Source: Stentor coeruleus
Lineage: Eukaryota; Ciliophora; Heterotrichea; Heterotrichida; Stentoridae
Reading direction: 5' to 3'
Length of the DNA stretch: 39,348 bases
Assembly (NCBI GenBank): GCA_001970955.1
Contig: MPUH01000709.1
Coordinates: 1 to 39,348, forward strand
The notes below the pieces were generated by a model. That model worked only from the letters and a program-made list of their open reading frames with translations, was not told the DNA's origin and ran no database searches. Of the stretch, positions 9,694 to 19,262 are shown piece by piece. The first letter of the stretch is position 1. Every line of letters starts with the position of its first letter. A program made the position numbers and the translations under genes.

Positions 9694-11767
9694 TTATTCT
9701 TTATTCCATTCTCTTGGAGCTGATAACTCTGGGTATATTTTTTTTAATTTTTTTACATAATCATCTTCATGCCAACCAGCAAATTTTTTTTCCATCAAGT
9801 CAGCATCAAAGATCATAACTACATTGATAATACTCACTAAATAAAGTATACCTATCTAGGAATAACTGTCTGTGTAAAAAATACAATCTCATTATAAATT
9901 ACTGACTATTTACTTCATACCTGTTTTGTGATTACATTCTAAATAAATCATACGCCCTGACTCTACATAGAAATTACTATCTTTATGATATTTACCTGTA
10001 TATCTCTAACAATCTTCATATAATTTTACAAGCATAAATAAACTTTTTATCTTTTGTTATAGATATATTATCTATTTGGTAAATTAAAAATATATCAGAA
10101 AATCCTTGAAAATACTTGAACATTATAGAAGCTCGCATAATCATGTTCATATTTGGGAATTTATCTAAGTTATTCTTACTTTTTATTTCATATACTGAAA
10201 AATTATTACAGAAATTTCTTGAATGATCACTTACCTTTTTTTCATTAGATTCAATAGTCATAATGCTTTCTTGTAACTTTTTCTTATAAAATTCATTTTC
10301 TTCTTCAAGTCCTTGAATTTTTTTCTGAAAAATTTCAAAATCTTTTGCGCTTTTTTTAATAGCATTTTTATTATTTTCATCGTTAATTTTTAAGTCTGTA
10401 ATAATTTTATCATTTTCTAGAATTTTATTTTTTAGGATTTTTATATTATTCGTTGCCTCTTCGATTTTTCTTTCATTAGTATCTGAAAGCTCATTAAGTA
10501 TTTTATATTTAGATTCAGAGGCTTCTATGATTAAATCTTTGTCTATGATTTTTTTCTTAAAGCTTTCTATGGTTTCAATTGAATCTTCTAATAATTTTTT
10601 ATTCGATTCTACTTGAGTTTTTAGATTGTCATAATCTTCACTGTTTTTTTTTATCTTAGCTTCAGCACTTTCAAGTAATTTTTCTAAGCTTATAATCCTT
10701 TCTGACCCTTTCTCCAATTTCTCATTGTTTCTCTTTTCATTATCTTTAAGTTCTTCTATTTTACTTTTGTATAATAAAATACTATCTTCTTTTTCTTTAA
10801 GTATTTTTTTTGATTTTTCATCACTTTCTTTAAGTTCTTCTATTTTACTTTTATATGATAAAATACTGCCTTCTTTTTCTTTAAGCATTTTTTTTGATTT
10901 TTCATTACTTTCTTTAATCTCTTCAAAGCTTTTCTTCATATTTTTTTCAGATACTTTGAGTTCATCAATATTCTTACTATATCTTCTCATAGTTATTTCT
11001 TTATCCAAAAGTTCACTTTTCAATTTTTTTATTTCTTTTGAAAAATCTTCAATTTCAATCCTCTTATACCTTCTCATAGTCATTTCTTTATCCAAAAGTT
11101 CATTTTTCAATTTTATTATTTCCTTCGAAAAATTTCCATTTTCTCTTTTACTTTTTTCAGCTTTTAATACAGACTCTTCATAATTTTTCTTATACTCAGA
11201 TATTTTCTTCTCTTTTTCTGCAGAAAATTTCTTTAATTTCTCTATTAAATCCAATGCTTCTTCATATCTTTTCCTAGTTACTTCAACTTCATCTTTTAAT
11301 GCTTCAAAATCAGCAGCTTGTCTAATAAATTCTTCTTTAATACTTAAAAGAAATAAAACACTTGAAGAAAACATGGATTTATTCCGAGATTCGATTCCAA
11401 AATTTTCTGCCCAAATAATAATTGGTTGAATCGGTCCTATTTTATGTTCTATAAGATAGTTTTGAAGTATATCTTTTTTATTGTTTATCAAATTTATGTT
11501 GTCTTCAAAGCATTTTTTGATTTCTTTTGACATGAAATGTGCAACGTTTATAACGCTGATTTGGAGTTGATCTAAAGCATTTTTAGCTAGGTCGATTAAA
11601 CTGAAAATATCATTATATTCTTTTTCGATAAGATTTACTTCTTTACATCCACATTTAGACTTATGGGGTCTTAAATGCACATCACAGAATCTTGGTCTTT
11701 CTGTACAATGACATTCCCACAACGCTAATTCAGGACAACGGCTTGGATGCTTACAACTAAAATCCAT
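9694..11767 (-). CDS. B-box-like/coiled-coil protein, 630 aa after splicing of a micro-intron array
   Basis: The N-terminus (residues 5-41) is a Cys/His cluster of B-box type: C5, H7, C11, C19, C21, C28, H31, H35, C39, C41. Residues 150-510 are a long Lys/Glu-rich coiled coil with in-frame internal duplications (84 and 87 bp periods). The first exon runs 11767-10030 and ends in phase 1. Twelve micro-introns with tiny exons follow (9819-10029), then a last exon, 9818-9694, ending in TAA. Splicing all of them gives 1893 nt, exactly 631 codons. The junction peptide YYKSGQFNYMIMIFDAD continues ISITKDKKFIYA into what resembles a beta-propeller blade strand pattern. Without splicing the frame stops at a TGA 12 bases past the first donor. 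A scaffold or cytoskeletal role is possible, but I infer no specific function. Confidence 0.75.
9819..10029 (-). other. Array of twelve consecutive micro-introns with 0-, 3- and 9-nt exons
   Basis: In sense order the units are 10029-10014 (16 nt), 10010-9996, 9995-9981, 9977-9963, 9953-9939, 9935-9921, 9920-9906, 9902-9888, 9884-9870, 9866-9852, 9851-9837 and 9833-9819 (15 nt each). All begin GT and end AG. All eleven 15-mers have A at position 10, and the 16-mer has A at position 11, i.e. six bases from the 3' end in every case. The bases between them are ATT, nothing, ATA, AGTCAGGGC, AAT, nothing, TCA, ATT, ACA, nothing, TGA. The units are unrelated in sequence apart from these fixed positions, so they are not recent copies of one another. 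All junctions are phase 1, and any combination of the 15-nt removals keeps the downstream frame. Confidence 0.8.
10776..11156 (-). repeat. In-frame internal duplications within the coiled coil
   Basis: Two blocks are imperfectly duplicated. One has an 84-bp period (for example 10776 and 10860; residues around MLKEKEGSILSYKSKIEELK). The other has an 87-bp period (10983 and 11070; residues around LLDKEMTMRRY). Both periods are multiples of 3 and of heptad-compatible length, so they lengthen the coiled coil without breaking it. Confidence 0.75.
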
Positions 11768-12725
11768 TATTATAAGATGTTATATTCTACATTTATATAA
11801 CCTTTACATAGATTTTATTATTTTTATCATCGTATTTTTAAGAATTAATTTGCGATTTTCATTTTTTGATAGTGAAATGATGGAGAGTTTCTATAGTTTN
11901 TATTTATCATCATATTTTTAAGAATTAATTTGCGATTTTCATTTTTTGATAGTGAAATGCTGGAGAGTTTCTATAGTTTATAATAATACAAATTAATAGT
12001 TATTATTTACTATAAAAAACAATTTAATATTGAATATAAATAGCTTAATTTTGATTGTTAGAATATAGGGGAAAACAATTCACTTATAACACTAAAATAT
12101 ACATTTACATAATACAAATCCTTATATTTCACTATGCCTTAACTAAAAAAGTACTAACATATATTCCATATACCCTTTAAAAGATTATTTACCTTCACAA
12201 AAAATCGACTATAAAATTATAAAAAATCCTAATAAAAATAAGCTTAACTATAACTAAAAAGCTAATTAATCATCTCTATATTTAAATATCCTTATATTAA
12301 CCTAAAAATTATTTATATAATACACACTCATTCAATAAAATTACTCTTAACAAAAATCCTATTATTTTACATATAAACATACTTATATTACTTTAAACCC
12401 GTATCTATTCGAAAATGGTCTATTTTATTATTTTTTCTTATAATATCTTACTACAAAAATCATCAACCAGTTTAAAAAACACATTCAAAAGTAAATTTAT
12501 TTCATATTAAAACCTTTTATATAAATAAATCAAATACTTAATTTTTCTATTTTCCTATCAATCATTTTTGTTATAAAAACTATATCTTTTTCATAGCCAG
12601 TTATTGGAATAACAATAATTATTTAAAATCCCATTTATTGTTTTATTACTCTAATGATAACATAAAATTATAATGAAAACGCAACAGATTTGAATTATTG
12701 ATATTATGGCTTACAATAAATATAT
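11768..12725. other. Divergent intergenic region, no gene seen
   Basis: Between the minus-strand coiled-coil gene and the plus-strand receptor. From about 12060 to 12560 it is C-rich and G-poor on the plus strand, as upstream of other plus-strand genes here. It also contains the duplicated single-N junction near 11900. A TATATAA-like stretch lies near 11792-11800, about 25-35 bases upstream of the ATG at 11767. Confidence 0.5.
11823..11979. repeat. Single-N junction flanked by a 77-bp direct repeat
   Basis: Copy 1 is 11823-11899 and copy 2 is 11903-11979, with an N at 11900. Two base differences separate the copies (G/A at 11832/11912, A/C at 11880/11960). This looks like two overlapping contig ends from different haplotypes joined by one N rather than a biological repeat. 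Confidence 0.85.
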
Positions 12726-15700
12726 ATGCTGATATTTCTATTGTCTATACTGAATATATACGCATACAATATTGGATACATCGGAAGTGATACAGTGAAT
12801 TTAAATTTTCTAATAAATGCTTTTGAAGTATTTTCAACCCACAGCAAATTTAATCAGTATACAAATGTTCTTGAAATCTCGAAGTCTGACATAAAAGACT
12901 TGTCTCTTATTATCGATGATACTAAATCAGAAATATCTTATTCACTAGACAGAGAATTCGCTATTGAGAATAAAATTCCTACGATTATTTTGGCTCCAGG
13001 TGAAAGTTCAGATTTTTTATTTTACCAAGACAGTAGTTACAATTGTATCATTTCTACCTTTAGTAATGCTTTAAACTACTTAAACATAACTGAACTTGGG
13101 GTGGTTTGGAGTTTTTCTGCTAAAAATAAAAAAATTGTGGATTTACTTAAAGAAACTTGGGACCACAAACTCATATCAGCAAGTGTTGGAAGCATTGAAG
13201 ATAAATCAGAAATTATGAAAATACTTGGTAAGGTGCTAAAATCAGAAGGCATTCAAGATTATCTTTTTCTCGGAAACAAAAATATATGCAGTACATTTAA
13301 AAAAGCATTCGAGTCTTCATATTTAGTCAAAACAGGTAATACCGCTATTTTCTATGATGAATGCATATACCAAGTTAACATCACTGGGTCATTTATCTTA
13401 TCTAAACCGCAACTCTCATTTTCATCAAATTTTACTGAATATTACTTCAACTTTATCGAACCTTATTTTTCAATTTTCCAAGAACCCGAGCTTTCTCCTT
13501 TCCAAATCGCCCGTAAGTTCCAGTCTATAATAAACCCATGCCTTTTTGACATAGTAAACATTCAAAACTCATCAAAAGTTATAGTCGGAAAAGCTGATGA
13601 TAAAAACTTTTCATTAGAAAACACATCAATTTTCCTAGGTGGGAAAAATACAAGTACTCGTTTTTTAAAACCCCAAATAGTCATTTCAGCTAACACAGGA
13701 TTTACAAACCCTCCTGGATATTCAAATGTTTACCAAAACTCAAAATATCAAGAAGGGACATATTTTGCTGTAGAAAAAATCAATAGAGACAAAGTATTTT
13801 TCCCAAAATACGAAATGGTTTTATATGACAAAGTTGATTGTGGGGTGAGTATTTTTGACGCAAACTACTCACGAGACTGTTTTATAAAACATGCCCCTTA
13901 TATGGGAAATGTATATATCCCAACACTTTATCCTCTAACCAGTAGTGTTCTTAAACAGTTAAATAGTTTGAAAATACAAATCCCATTAATAGGGGGAATT
14001 GGTACAGCTACAGTCCTCTCAAGCAAAACTGCATTCCCAATGTTCACAAGAATAACTTCCCCATCCTCATATTTCGCTACAGCCTGGTCTAAACTTTTAG
14101 GTATATATGGTTGGTCTAATATCCTAGTTTTTTATACAAATGATACATTAGGAAATGGAACTTATGATGTTATTAAAAAAGAATCAGATTTACAAGGCTT
14201 TAAAATATTAAACCCTGAAGAAGATAGAATGATAAATCCAGTGAGTAATGCTTCAGAATTAAATATTTATTATGATCGAATGAGAAGAGCTATTGATATA
14301 GGATGCAATATTATGTTTTTACCTATGGGTGACCCTTCTCCTTTTTTTTGGATTGAAGGACTTTATGATATTGGCGTAAGAAAAGGAGATATTGTTATTA
14401 TATTTTTTTCTATTACTGGACTTGATGCTTTGAATTCAACTGGGGCAAATTATACGAAAAGAGCGGAACTTATGCATGGGTCGTTTATTGTTTATAATGC
14501 TGCTTGGGTTGGAGATTATGGGGGAAATGTTAAGCAAGAGTATCTAAAATACAGGACCAAAGTATGGGCAAGGAGTTTTTATATAGATGCAGCCCTTACT
14601 GCAGCCTACACAATCGACTTCCTAATGAATCAAGGTAGGTTTTTTGAAAACTCCACCGAGTTTATGAGTGGCCAAAGAAATATCCGTATGATTGGATGCA
14701 CTGGAACAATATCATTTGACCATTCTTCAAACGATAGAAATCTCTATTTTTTCAATGTTTATAATTTTTATCAAGATACCTTAAAAGAATGGCATGGTGA
14801 TGCTATTGGGCTTATATCTCCAGTATCAACAATTTATTATACAGTTTTAAAAGAGCCTATTTTTTCTCAAGGTAGTATTCCAAAAGATATGAAAGAAAAC
14901 TATCTAGATTGTTCATTTAGAGAAAATCAAATAAGAAATTCAAATATAGGAGAAGGTATAAAAATAGGAGTTTCAATTGGTTTACTTATTATTTCAGGAA
15001 TATTAACAGTTTATATTTTTAGTAAGGTAAAATATAATAGAATCTTACCTTTAGGGGTTAGATGTTACGCTAATTTTCAAGACTATTTGACTTTAGGGTT
15101 TATTATTGTTGAGAGTTTTCAGCTTATTGCAATTGGCCCAAGTTTTGATGCTTTTAATACATTTCTGAGTAATGTTTCTGAGATGATTTCACTTAATTTG
15201 TCTAAAGCTACAAGTTTTAGAAATACTACTTTTTGGGCTGTTTTTTATGCTATGATGTTTATAGCTTATGCTTGGTTGGGTATTTTAGGCCTTTCAGCTT
15301 TGAAACTTTGTGGCTGTGGAGGATTTCTTCGTAAAAAAGTAGAGGATTTTAAGAATTTTACTATACCATTTTTATCGAATTATTTGTTTATTCCTATTAC
15401 TGTTTGTATTTTGAGTATCTTAGCTTGTGATAAGGCTATTGGGAATAATTTAAATGATTCATATTTGAATTATGATTGCAAATTAACATGTTGGAGAGGT
15501 GAACATATTGGAAATGCAGCTCCAGCTTGTTTGTTGATTATACTTTATATTCCTATGGCAATATTATATAGAACTTTATGGCAAGAAAGCAATACAAATC
15601 TTAATGTCAGAGCTAATTCTTCTTTTCTTATAGTAAAAAATATATCTTTTGTTGCGGTTATAGTTCTAAGCAATATTATTAAAGACTCATACTCTATAGC

Positions 15701-16104
15701 TTACTCTTTTGTATTTGGTGTTATAATGCTAGGACTTTTAGGCTATGTTTTTTATATAAGACTTCCTTTCAATTATGATCGTGCTAACTATATGCTTAAG
15801 ACTATGTATTTATGTATTGTATGGAATACATTTATATGCATTTTAAGCAACTCTATTACTATATACTCATACCCATGGCTGATATTACAAATTCTTGGCT
15901 GGGTCGCAATAGTTACAACAGGGGCGATTTTTATGTCAAAACTACCTCCAAACATGCTTGTCACACCTCAAGGGAGAAACATTGTNGTCAAAACTACCTC
16001 CAAACATGCTTGTCACACCTCAAGGGAGAAACATTGTTGACTTATTTAAATTCGCATTTGGCAAAGAATCATATAGAGTAAGTACATACAAATACATAAA
16101 ATAA
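12726..16104 (+). CDS. Large receptor: signal peptide, two Venus-flytrap-like regions and about nine membrane spans (about 1108 aa)
   Basis: MLIFLLSILNIYAYNIG is a signal peptide. Residues 18-300 look like a degenerate periplasmic-binding fold (IGYIGSDTVNL, later ELGVVWSFSAKNKKIV). Residues 314-700 form a clearer ANF-receptor/Venus-flytrap domain (VISANTGFTNPPG, IPLIGGIGTATVLSSKTAFP with a TRITSP strand, GWSNILVFYTND). From about residue 744 to 1078 there are some nine hydrophobic segments rather than seven, with short loops and a cytosolic tail. Animal class C GPCRs combine one flytrap with seven spans, so this is class-C-like but not canonical. Several N-glycosylation sequons fit an outside location. 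Coding sequence is doubled around the N at 15986; counting 15935-15985 once gives 3327 nt and a stop at 16102-16104. The ligand is unknown. Confidence 0.82.
15935..16037. repeat. Single-N junction with a 51-bp exact direct repeat
   Basis: Copies are 15935-15985 and 15987-16037, with an N at 15986. Using one copy keeps the receptor frame and extends it to the TAA at 16102. Almost certainly an unmerged contig overlap. Confidence 0.9.
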
Positions 16105-16177
16105 ATCATTAAACTTAATCCTCAATTTTTAAATCTACATTCTTACATAAACCTTACATATAATTTTTAAAAATAAA

Positions 16178-17503
16178 CTACACAGACGGGACTTCTATCG
16201 CAGTACCAGCCCTAATCCCAGCAACTAAATTCCTGGCTAAATCTACAGAAACTCTATTTTTAGTATGAACACCTATTCCCCTAAACGCCCTCTGCGTATT
16301 ATTCATATCATCCATTTTTGGTGACCCAGATTGCGCATATACTCTAATCCTTTGAGTAGCTTGAGCAAATCTATTACTTCTATTACCATTAATAGTATTA
16401 GTTTCATCTTCATTATTATCTGATATATACAATCTTTTGATTCTAGGATTTACACTACTTCTTTGACTAATTTTAGCTGTATTATAAGCTACTCGATTTT
16501 CCCTTTCAGTTTTTTTTAGTAAAATGAAGTATGTTGCAGTATGATTATTATATTTACCAGCTGTAAGACTATCTCTAGTATATTCAATATCAAGACCTAG
16601 TTTTTGTAAGGATTTAAGGATATTTTCATAGATTTCAGTAGTACTAAGGGTTTTAGGTAAAATATTTACAGCATATTTCATAAACCAAGGATGGCTACGA
16701 ATACGGTCTAGTGTAAAACGCGCTTCTGGGGACACATTAAGGATTCTTTTAAGAAGGTCTTGGGCATCAGGACTTACCCATCTGGCGCATTTATAATGCC
16801 CTGCCATAATTTTCTTATACAATTGTGAAGTGTTTGGGTCTTCAAAAGGTAAATACCCACAGACCATGGCAAAAAGGATAATCCCACAACTCCATACATC
16901 AGCATTTCTACCTTTATACCTTTTCCCAGCTATCATTTCAGGAGCTGCATAACAAGGACTTCCACATGCAGTTTTTAACATATCAGTTGAGTTTTCCAAA
17001 AAGCTCAAGCCAAAATCGACAATTTTTATATTGTTATTTTCATCTAACAATAAATTTTCTGGCTTTAAATCTCTATGGATAACATTAACCTTATGTAAAT
17101 AGTCTAAACCTGATAAAGTTTGTTGTAAAAAATGACAAGCTTGATCTTCAGTAAGTTTACTTCTAGCAACGATATAATCGAAAAGTTCACCACATGGAGC
17201 ATATTCCATGATAAGGTAAATATGCTTAGGGGTTTCTATGATTTCATAGAGTTTTACTACATTTGGGTGGTTGACTAGTTTGAGGATTTTTATTTCTCTT
17301 GATACTCTTTCTATGTCTGATGAATCTTTGATACGACTTTTTTCAAGTATTTTCACAGCGACTTTTTCCCCTGTCACTGTGTGGATTGCAAGTTTTACTT
17401 TACCGAAAGTACCTTTTCCAATAGCTTTACCAAGCATGTAGTGACCAATACCTTGAGATTTCCCAGTATTCTTTTGTCCCTGATGCCTTTCATAATCATA
17501 CAT
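16178..17503 (-). CDS. AMPK/SNF1-related Ser/Thr protein kinase, 441 aa
   Basis: A complete kinase domain covers residues 22-280: glycine loop GKGTFGKV (30-37), VAVK lysine K51, HRDLKPEN (143-150, catalytic D145), DFG at 163-165, and activation loop LKTACGSPCYAAPEM with the phosphorylatable T178, the equivalent of AMPK Thr172. The APE, DVWSCG and Arg-containing subdomain XI blocks are intact, so it should be active. After it comes a UBA-like segment (residues about 290-330, SLQKLGLDIEYT...ATYFILLK), the auto-regulatory element typical of AMPK-related kinases. The C-terminal 110 residues are Arg/Ser/Asn-rich and probably disordered; no KA1 domain is obvious. The start at 17503 leaves 21 residues before the kinase fold. 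It is divergent from the IQ gene, with 199 bp between starts. Confidence 0.95.
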   Translation of the reverse strand: MYDYERHQGQKNTGKSQGIGHYMLGKAIGKGTFGKVKLAIHTVTGEKVAVKILEKSRIKDSSDIERVSREIKILKLVNHPNVVKLYEIIETPKHIYLIMEYAPCGELFDYIVARSKLTEDQACHFLQQTLSGLDYLHKVNVIHRDLKPENLLLDENNNIKIVDFGLSFLENSTDMLKTACGSPCYAAPEMIAGKRYKGRNADVWSCGIILFAMVCGYLPFEDPNTSQLYKKIMAGHYKCARWVSPDAQDLLKRILNVSPEARFTLDRIRSHPWFMKYAVNILPKTLSTTEIYENILKSLQKLGLDIEYTRDSLTAGKYNNHTATYFILLKKTERENRVAYNTAKISQRSSVNPRIKRLYISDNNEDETNTINGNRSNRFAQATQRIRVYAQSGSPKMDDMNNTQRAFRGIGVHTKNRVSVDLARNLVAGIRAGTAIEVPSV

Positions 17504-17702
17504 TTAAATTTAGATTCTAATATACCGTAAAAAATACGATAAGCTAATCTTTTAAACTTATTCAATATTTTTCCCTTTTAATTTATTTTGATTTTCAAGC
17601 TAGTCTTACAAAAGATTCTAATTTGCATTTCTTAATATAATAATAAATTATTCAAATTCTTAATGTAATCCTATAAAGTATTTTAGATAAACTTAATAGT
17701 TA

Positions 17703-19256
17703 ATGAATTTACAAACAACTGTCGAGACTGGGAAAATAGCCAAAGGTGCGAAATTTAACCCTTCAACGATTAGTCCTGATGAAAAAGAAGCCTTAAAGAA
17801 AATGAACTGGCATGGTGCATCATTTAAATTCTCATCTTATAATATAGACCGGCAGTTTAAAGACTTGAGTATTTTTAAGTCTTCAAAACTTGCGGCAATC
17901 AAAGCAGCTAAAGACTATAAAAATTTACTTGAAAAGAAAAAACTCCAAGAATACGACTATGAACTTCAGCTTTTGATTCATAAGAAAAAAAAAGAGCAAG
18001 CCAAAAACAAATGCTTAATCGCTTTACTTGAAAACAAAAAATCCCTTGAGATCCGAATGAATTCTTCCGCAATAATCATTCAAAAAATCACCCGAGGTTA
18101 CCTAGTTCGTAAAAAATACCGTCAACTTCTTAGGGAACTTTCTATGAAAAACCTCACAAATAAAATCCACAAACTTGAAGGAGTTGTTGATAAATGCTAT
18201 AAATTCATGGGCGAATCAGGTCATAAAGCTGCTGTTTTTCTACAAAAAAATGTTAGAAAATTCTTATGTGTTAGGAGGTTTATAAAAGTTAAAGAACAAG
18301 CTTATGAATCTAGAGCACTTTTACGTATAAATAAAGTTATTACTATACAATGTTATATAAGAGGCTATCTTGCTAGAAAAAAATATAGGAAATTACTTGA
18401 AGATAGGAGGATTTGTAAAACATTAGAAAAAATTCGTATAAGGCTTTTAATATTGAAACTTAAAGACTTTTGGCATAGGAAAAAATTTGTATGGGAAGTT
18501 ATTCAGAGGAAATATAGGGAAATGTCTGAGATATCGAATGATAAAGGGAAAAGTGAGGTTGGGAATGAGAGTTTTGATTTGTTTTATAATGAGATTTCAA
18601 GAACTTTTAGTAAAATGAATTCGATTCATGATGTTTTTAGGGTGGAGAGTAAGAGGAATACGATTATTTTGAAAGAAAACTTTGCCCCGGTGAAAGAGTT
18701 TATTGTTGAAAGGAAAATTAAAGCTATAAAGCCTATGGCGATGAAATATTTACTTCCTACTGCAACTTTTATTAGTAGAACTGCGAAAGATGAACAAGAA
18801 ATAGAAGTTCCGAAACCGAATAAACATAAAAATAGCATAAGTGGTAAAGGATTCCAAAAGATAACAATGTCTAGGGCTACTTATATAAAAGAACTTCAAG
18901 AAAAAAAGATTAAAAAAAGAGCGGTTTCAGCTGATTATCATAGAAGTAAAGCTATAACTTCTATAAAACAAAATAGTACAATTGAAAAATATGGTGATAA
19001 GAAAAGTCCTCAAATTTTCACACCGATTTATTTATCTGATTTTTTGAAGGGTAAGAAAAATAAAACTCCAACACCGAATTTGTTGTTGCAAAAAGTTGAA
19101 GAATTCCCTACACCAATATGTGAAGAAACTATGGAGAAAGTTTATATTTATAATGCTCCTATGCCGCAAGGTTTGGAATTTTTGGATGAGTTGCCAGATT
19201 TAAACTCTCTTCTTGAAACATACACCCGCAACCTAAAAACAAAAAAAATAGCCTAA
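17703..19256 (+). CDS. IQ-motif (calmodulin-binding) protein, 517 aa
   Basis: Three IQ motifs are visible at about residues 122-144 (IIIQKITRGYLVRKKYRQLL), 176-196 (AVFLQKNVRKFLCVRRF) and 212-234 (ITIQCYIRGYLARKKYRKLL). These bind calmodulin or calmodulin-like light chains, so the protein is probably a calcium-dependent scaffold, for example at the cortex or in cilia. The rest is basic and helical, with no membrane span or enzymatic domain. The frame ends in a single TAA (19254-19256). Two codons later, in the same frame, comes the ATG of the polycystin-like channel. Either the two genes are packed with only 6 nt between them, or the stop is read through or is an error and the IQ module is the channel's N-terminal part. 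No GT...AG micro-intron spans the stop. Confidence 0.85.
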   Translation: MNLQTTVETGKIAKGAKFNPSTISPDEKEALKKMNWHGASFKFSSYNIDRQFKDLSIFKSSKLAAIKAAKDYKNLLEKKKLQEYDYELQLLIHKKKKEQAKNKCLIALLENKKSLEIRMNSSAIIIQKITRGYLVRKKYRQLLRELSMKNLTNKIHKLEGVVDKCYKFMGESGHKAAVFLQKNVRKFLCVRRFIKVKEQAYESRALLRINKVITIQCYIRGYLARKKYRKLLEDRRICKTLEKIRIRLLILKLKDFWHRKKFVWEVIQRKYREMSEISNDKGKSEVGNESFDLFYNEISRTFSKMNSIHDVFRVESKRNTIILKENFAPVKEFIVERKIKAIKPMAMKYLLPTATFISRTAKDEQEIEVPKPNKHKNSISGKGFQKITMSRATYIKELQEKKIKKRAVSADYHRSKAITSIKQNSTIEKYGDKKSPQIFTPIYLSDFLKGKKNKTPTPNLLLQKVEEFPTPICEETMEKVYIYNAPMPQGLEFLDELPDLNSLLETYTRNLKTKKIA

Positions 19257-19262
19257 TTAAAT

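Noticed and set aside
9819-10029. Single 211-nt intron instead of an array
   Set aside because: It would also keep the frame, but it does not explain twelve GT...AG units with a fixed A at -6, and introns elsewhere in the window are 15 nt. Kept only as the main alternative to test.
9819-10029. DNA-eliminated segments (IES) left in the sequence
   Set aside because: Units are bounded by GT and AG and match RNA-intron rules, not the TA boundaries usual for ciliate IESs.
10725-11183. Plus-strand frame rich in Ser/Leu/Phe
   Set aside because: Antisense image of the Lys/Glu coiled coil; codon mirror effect.
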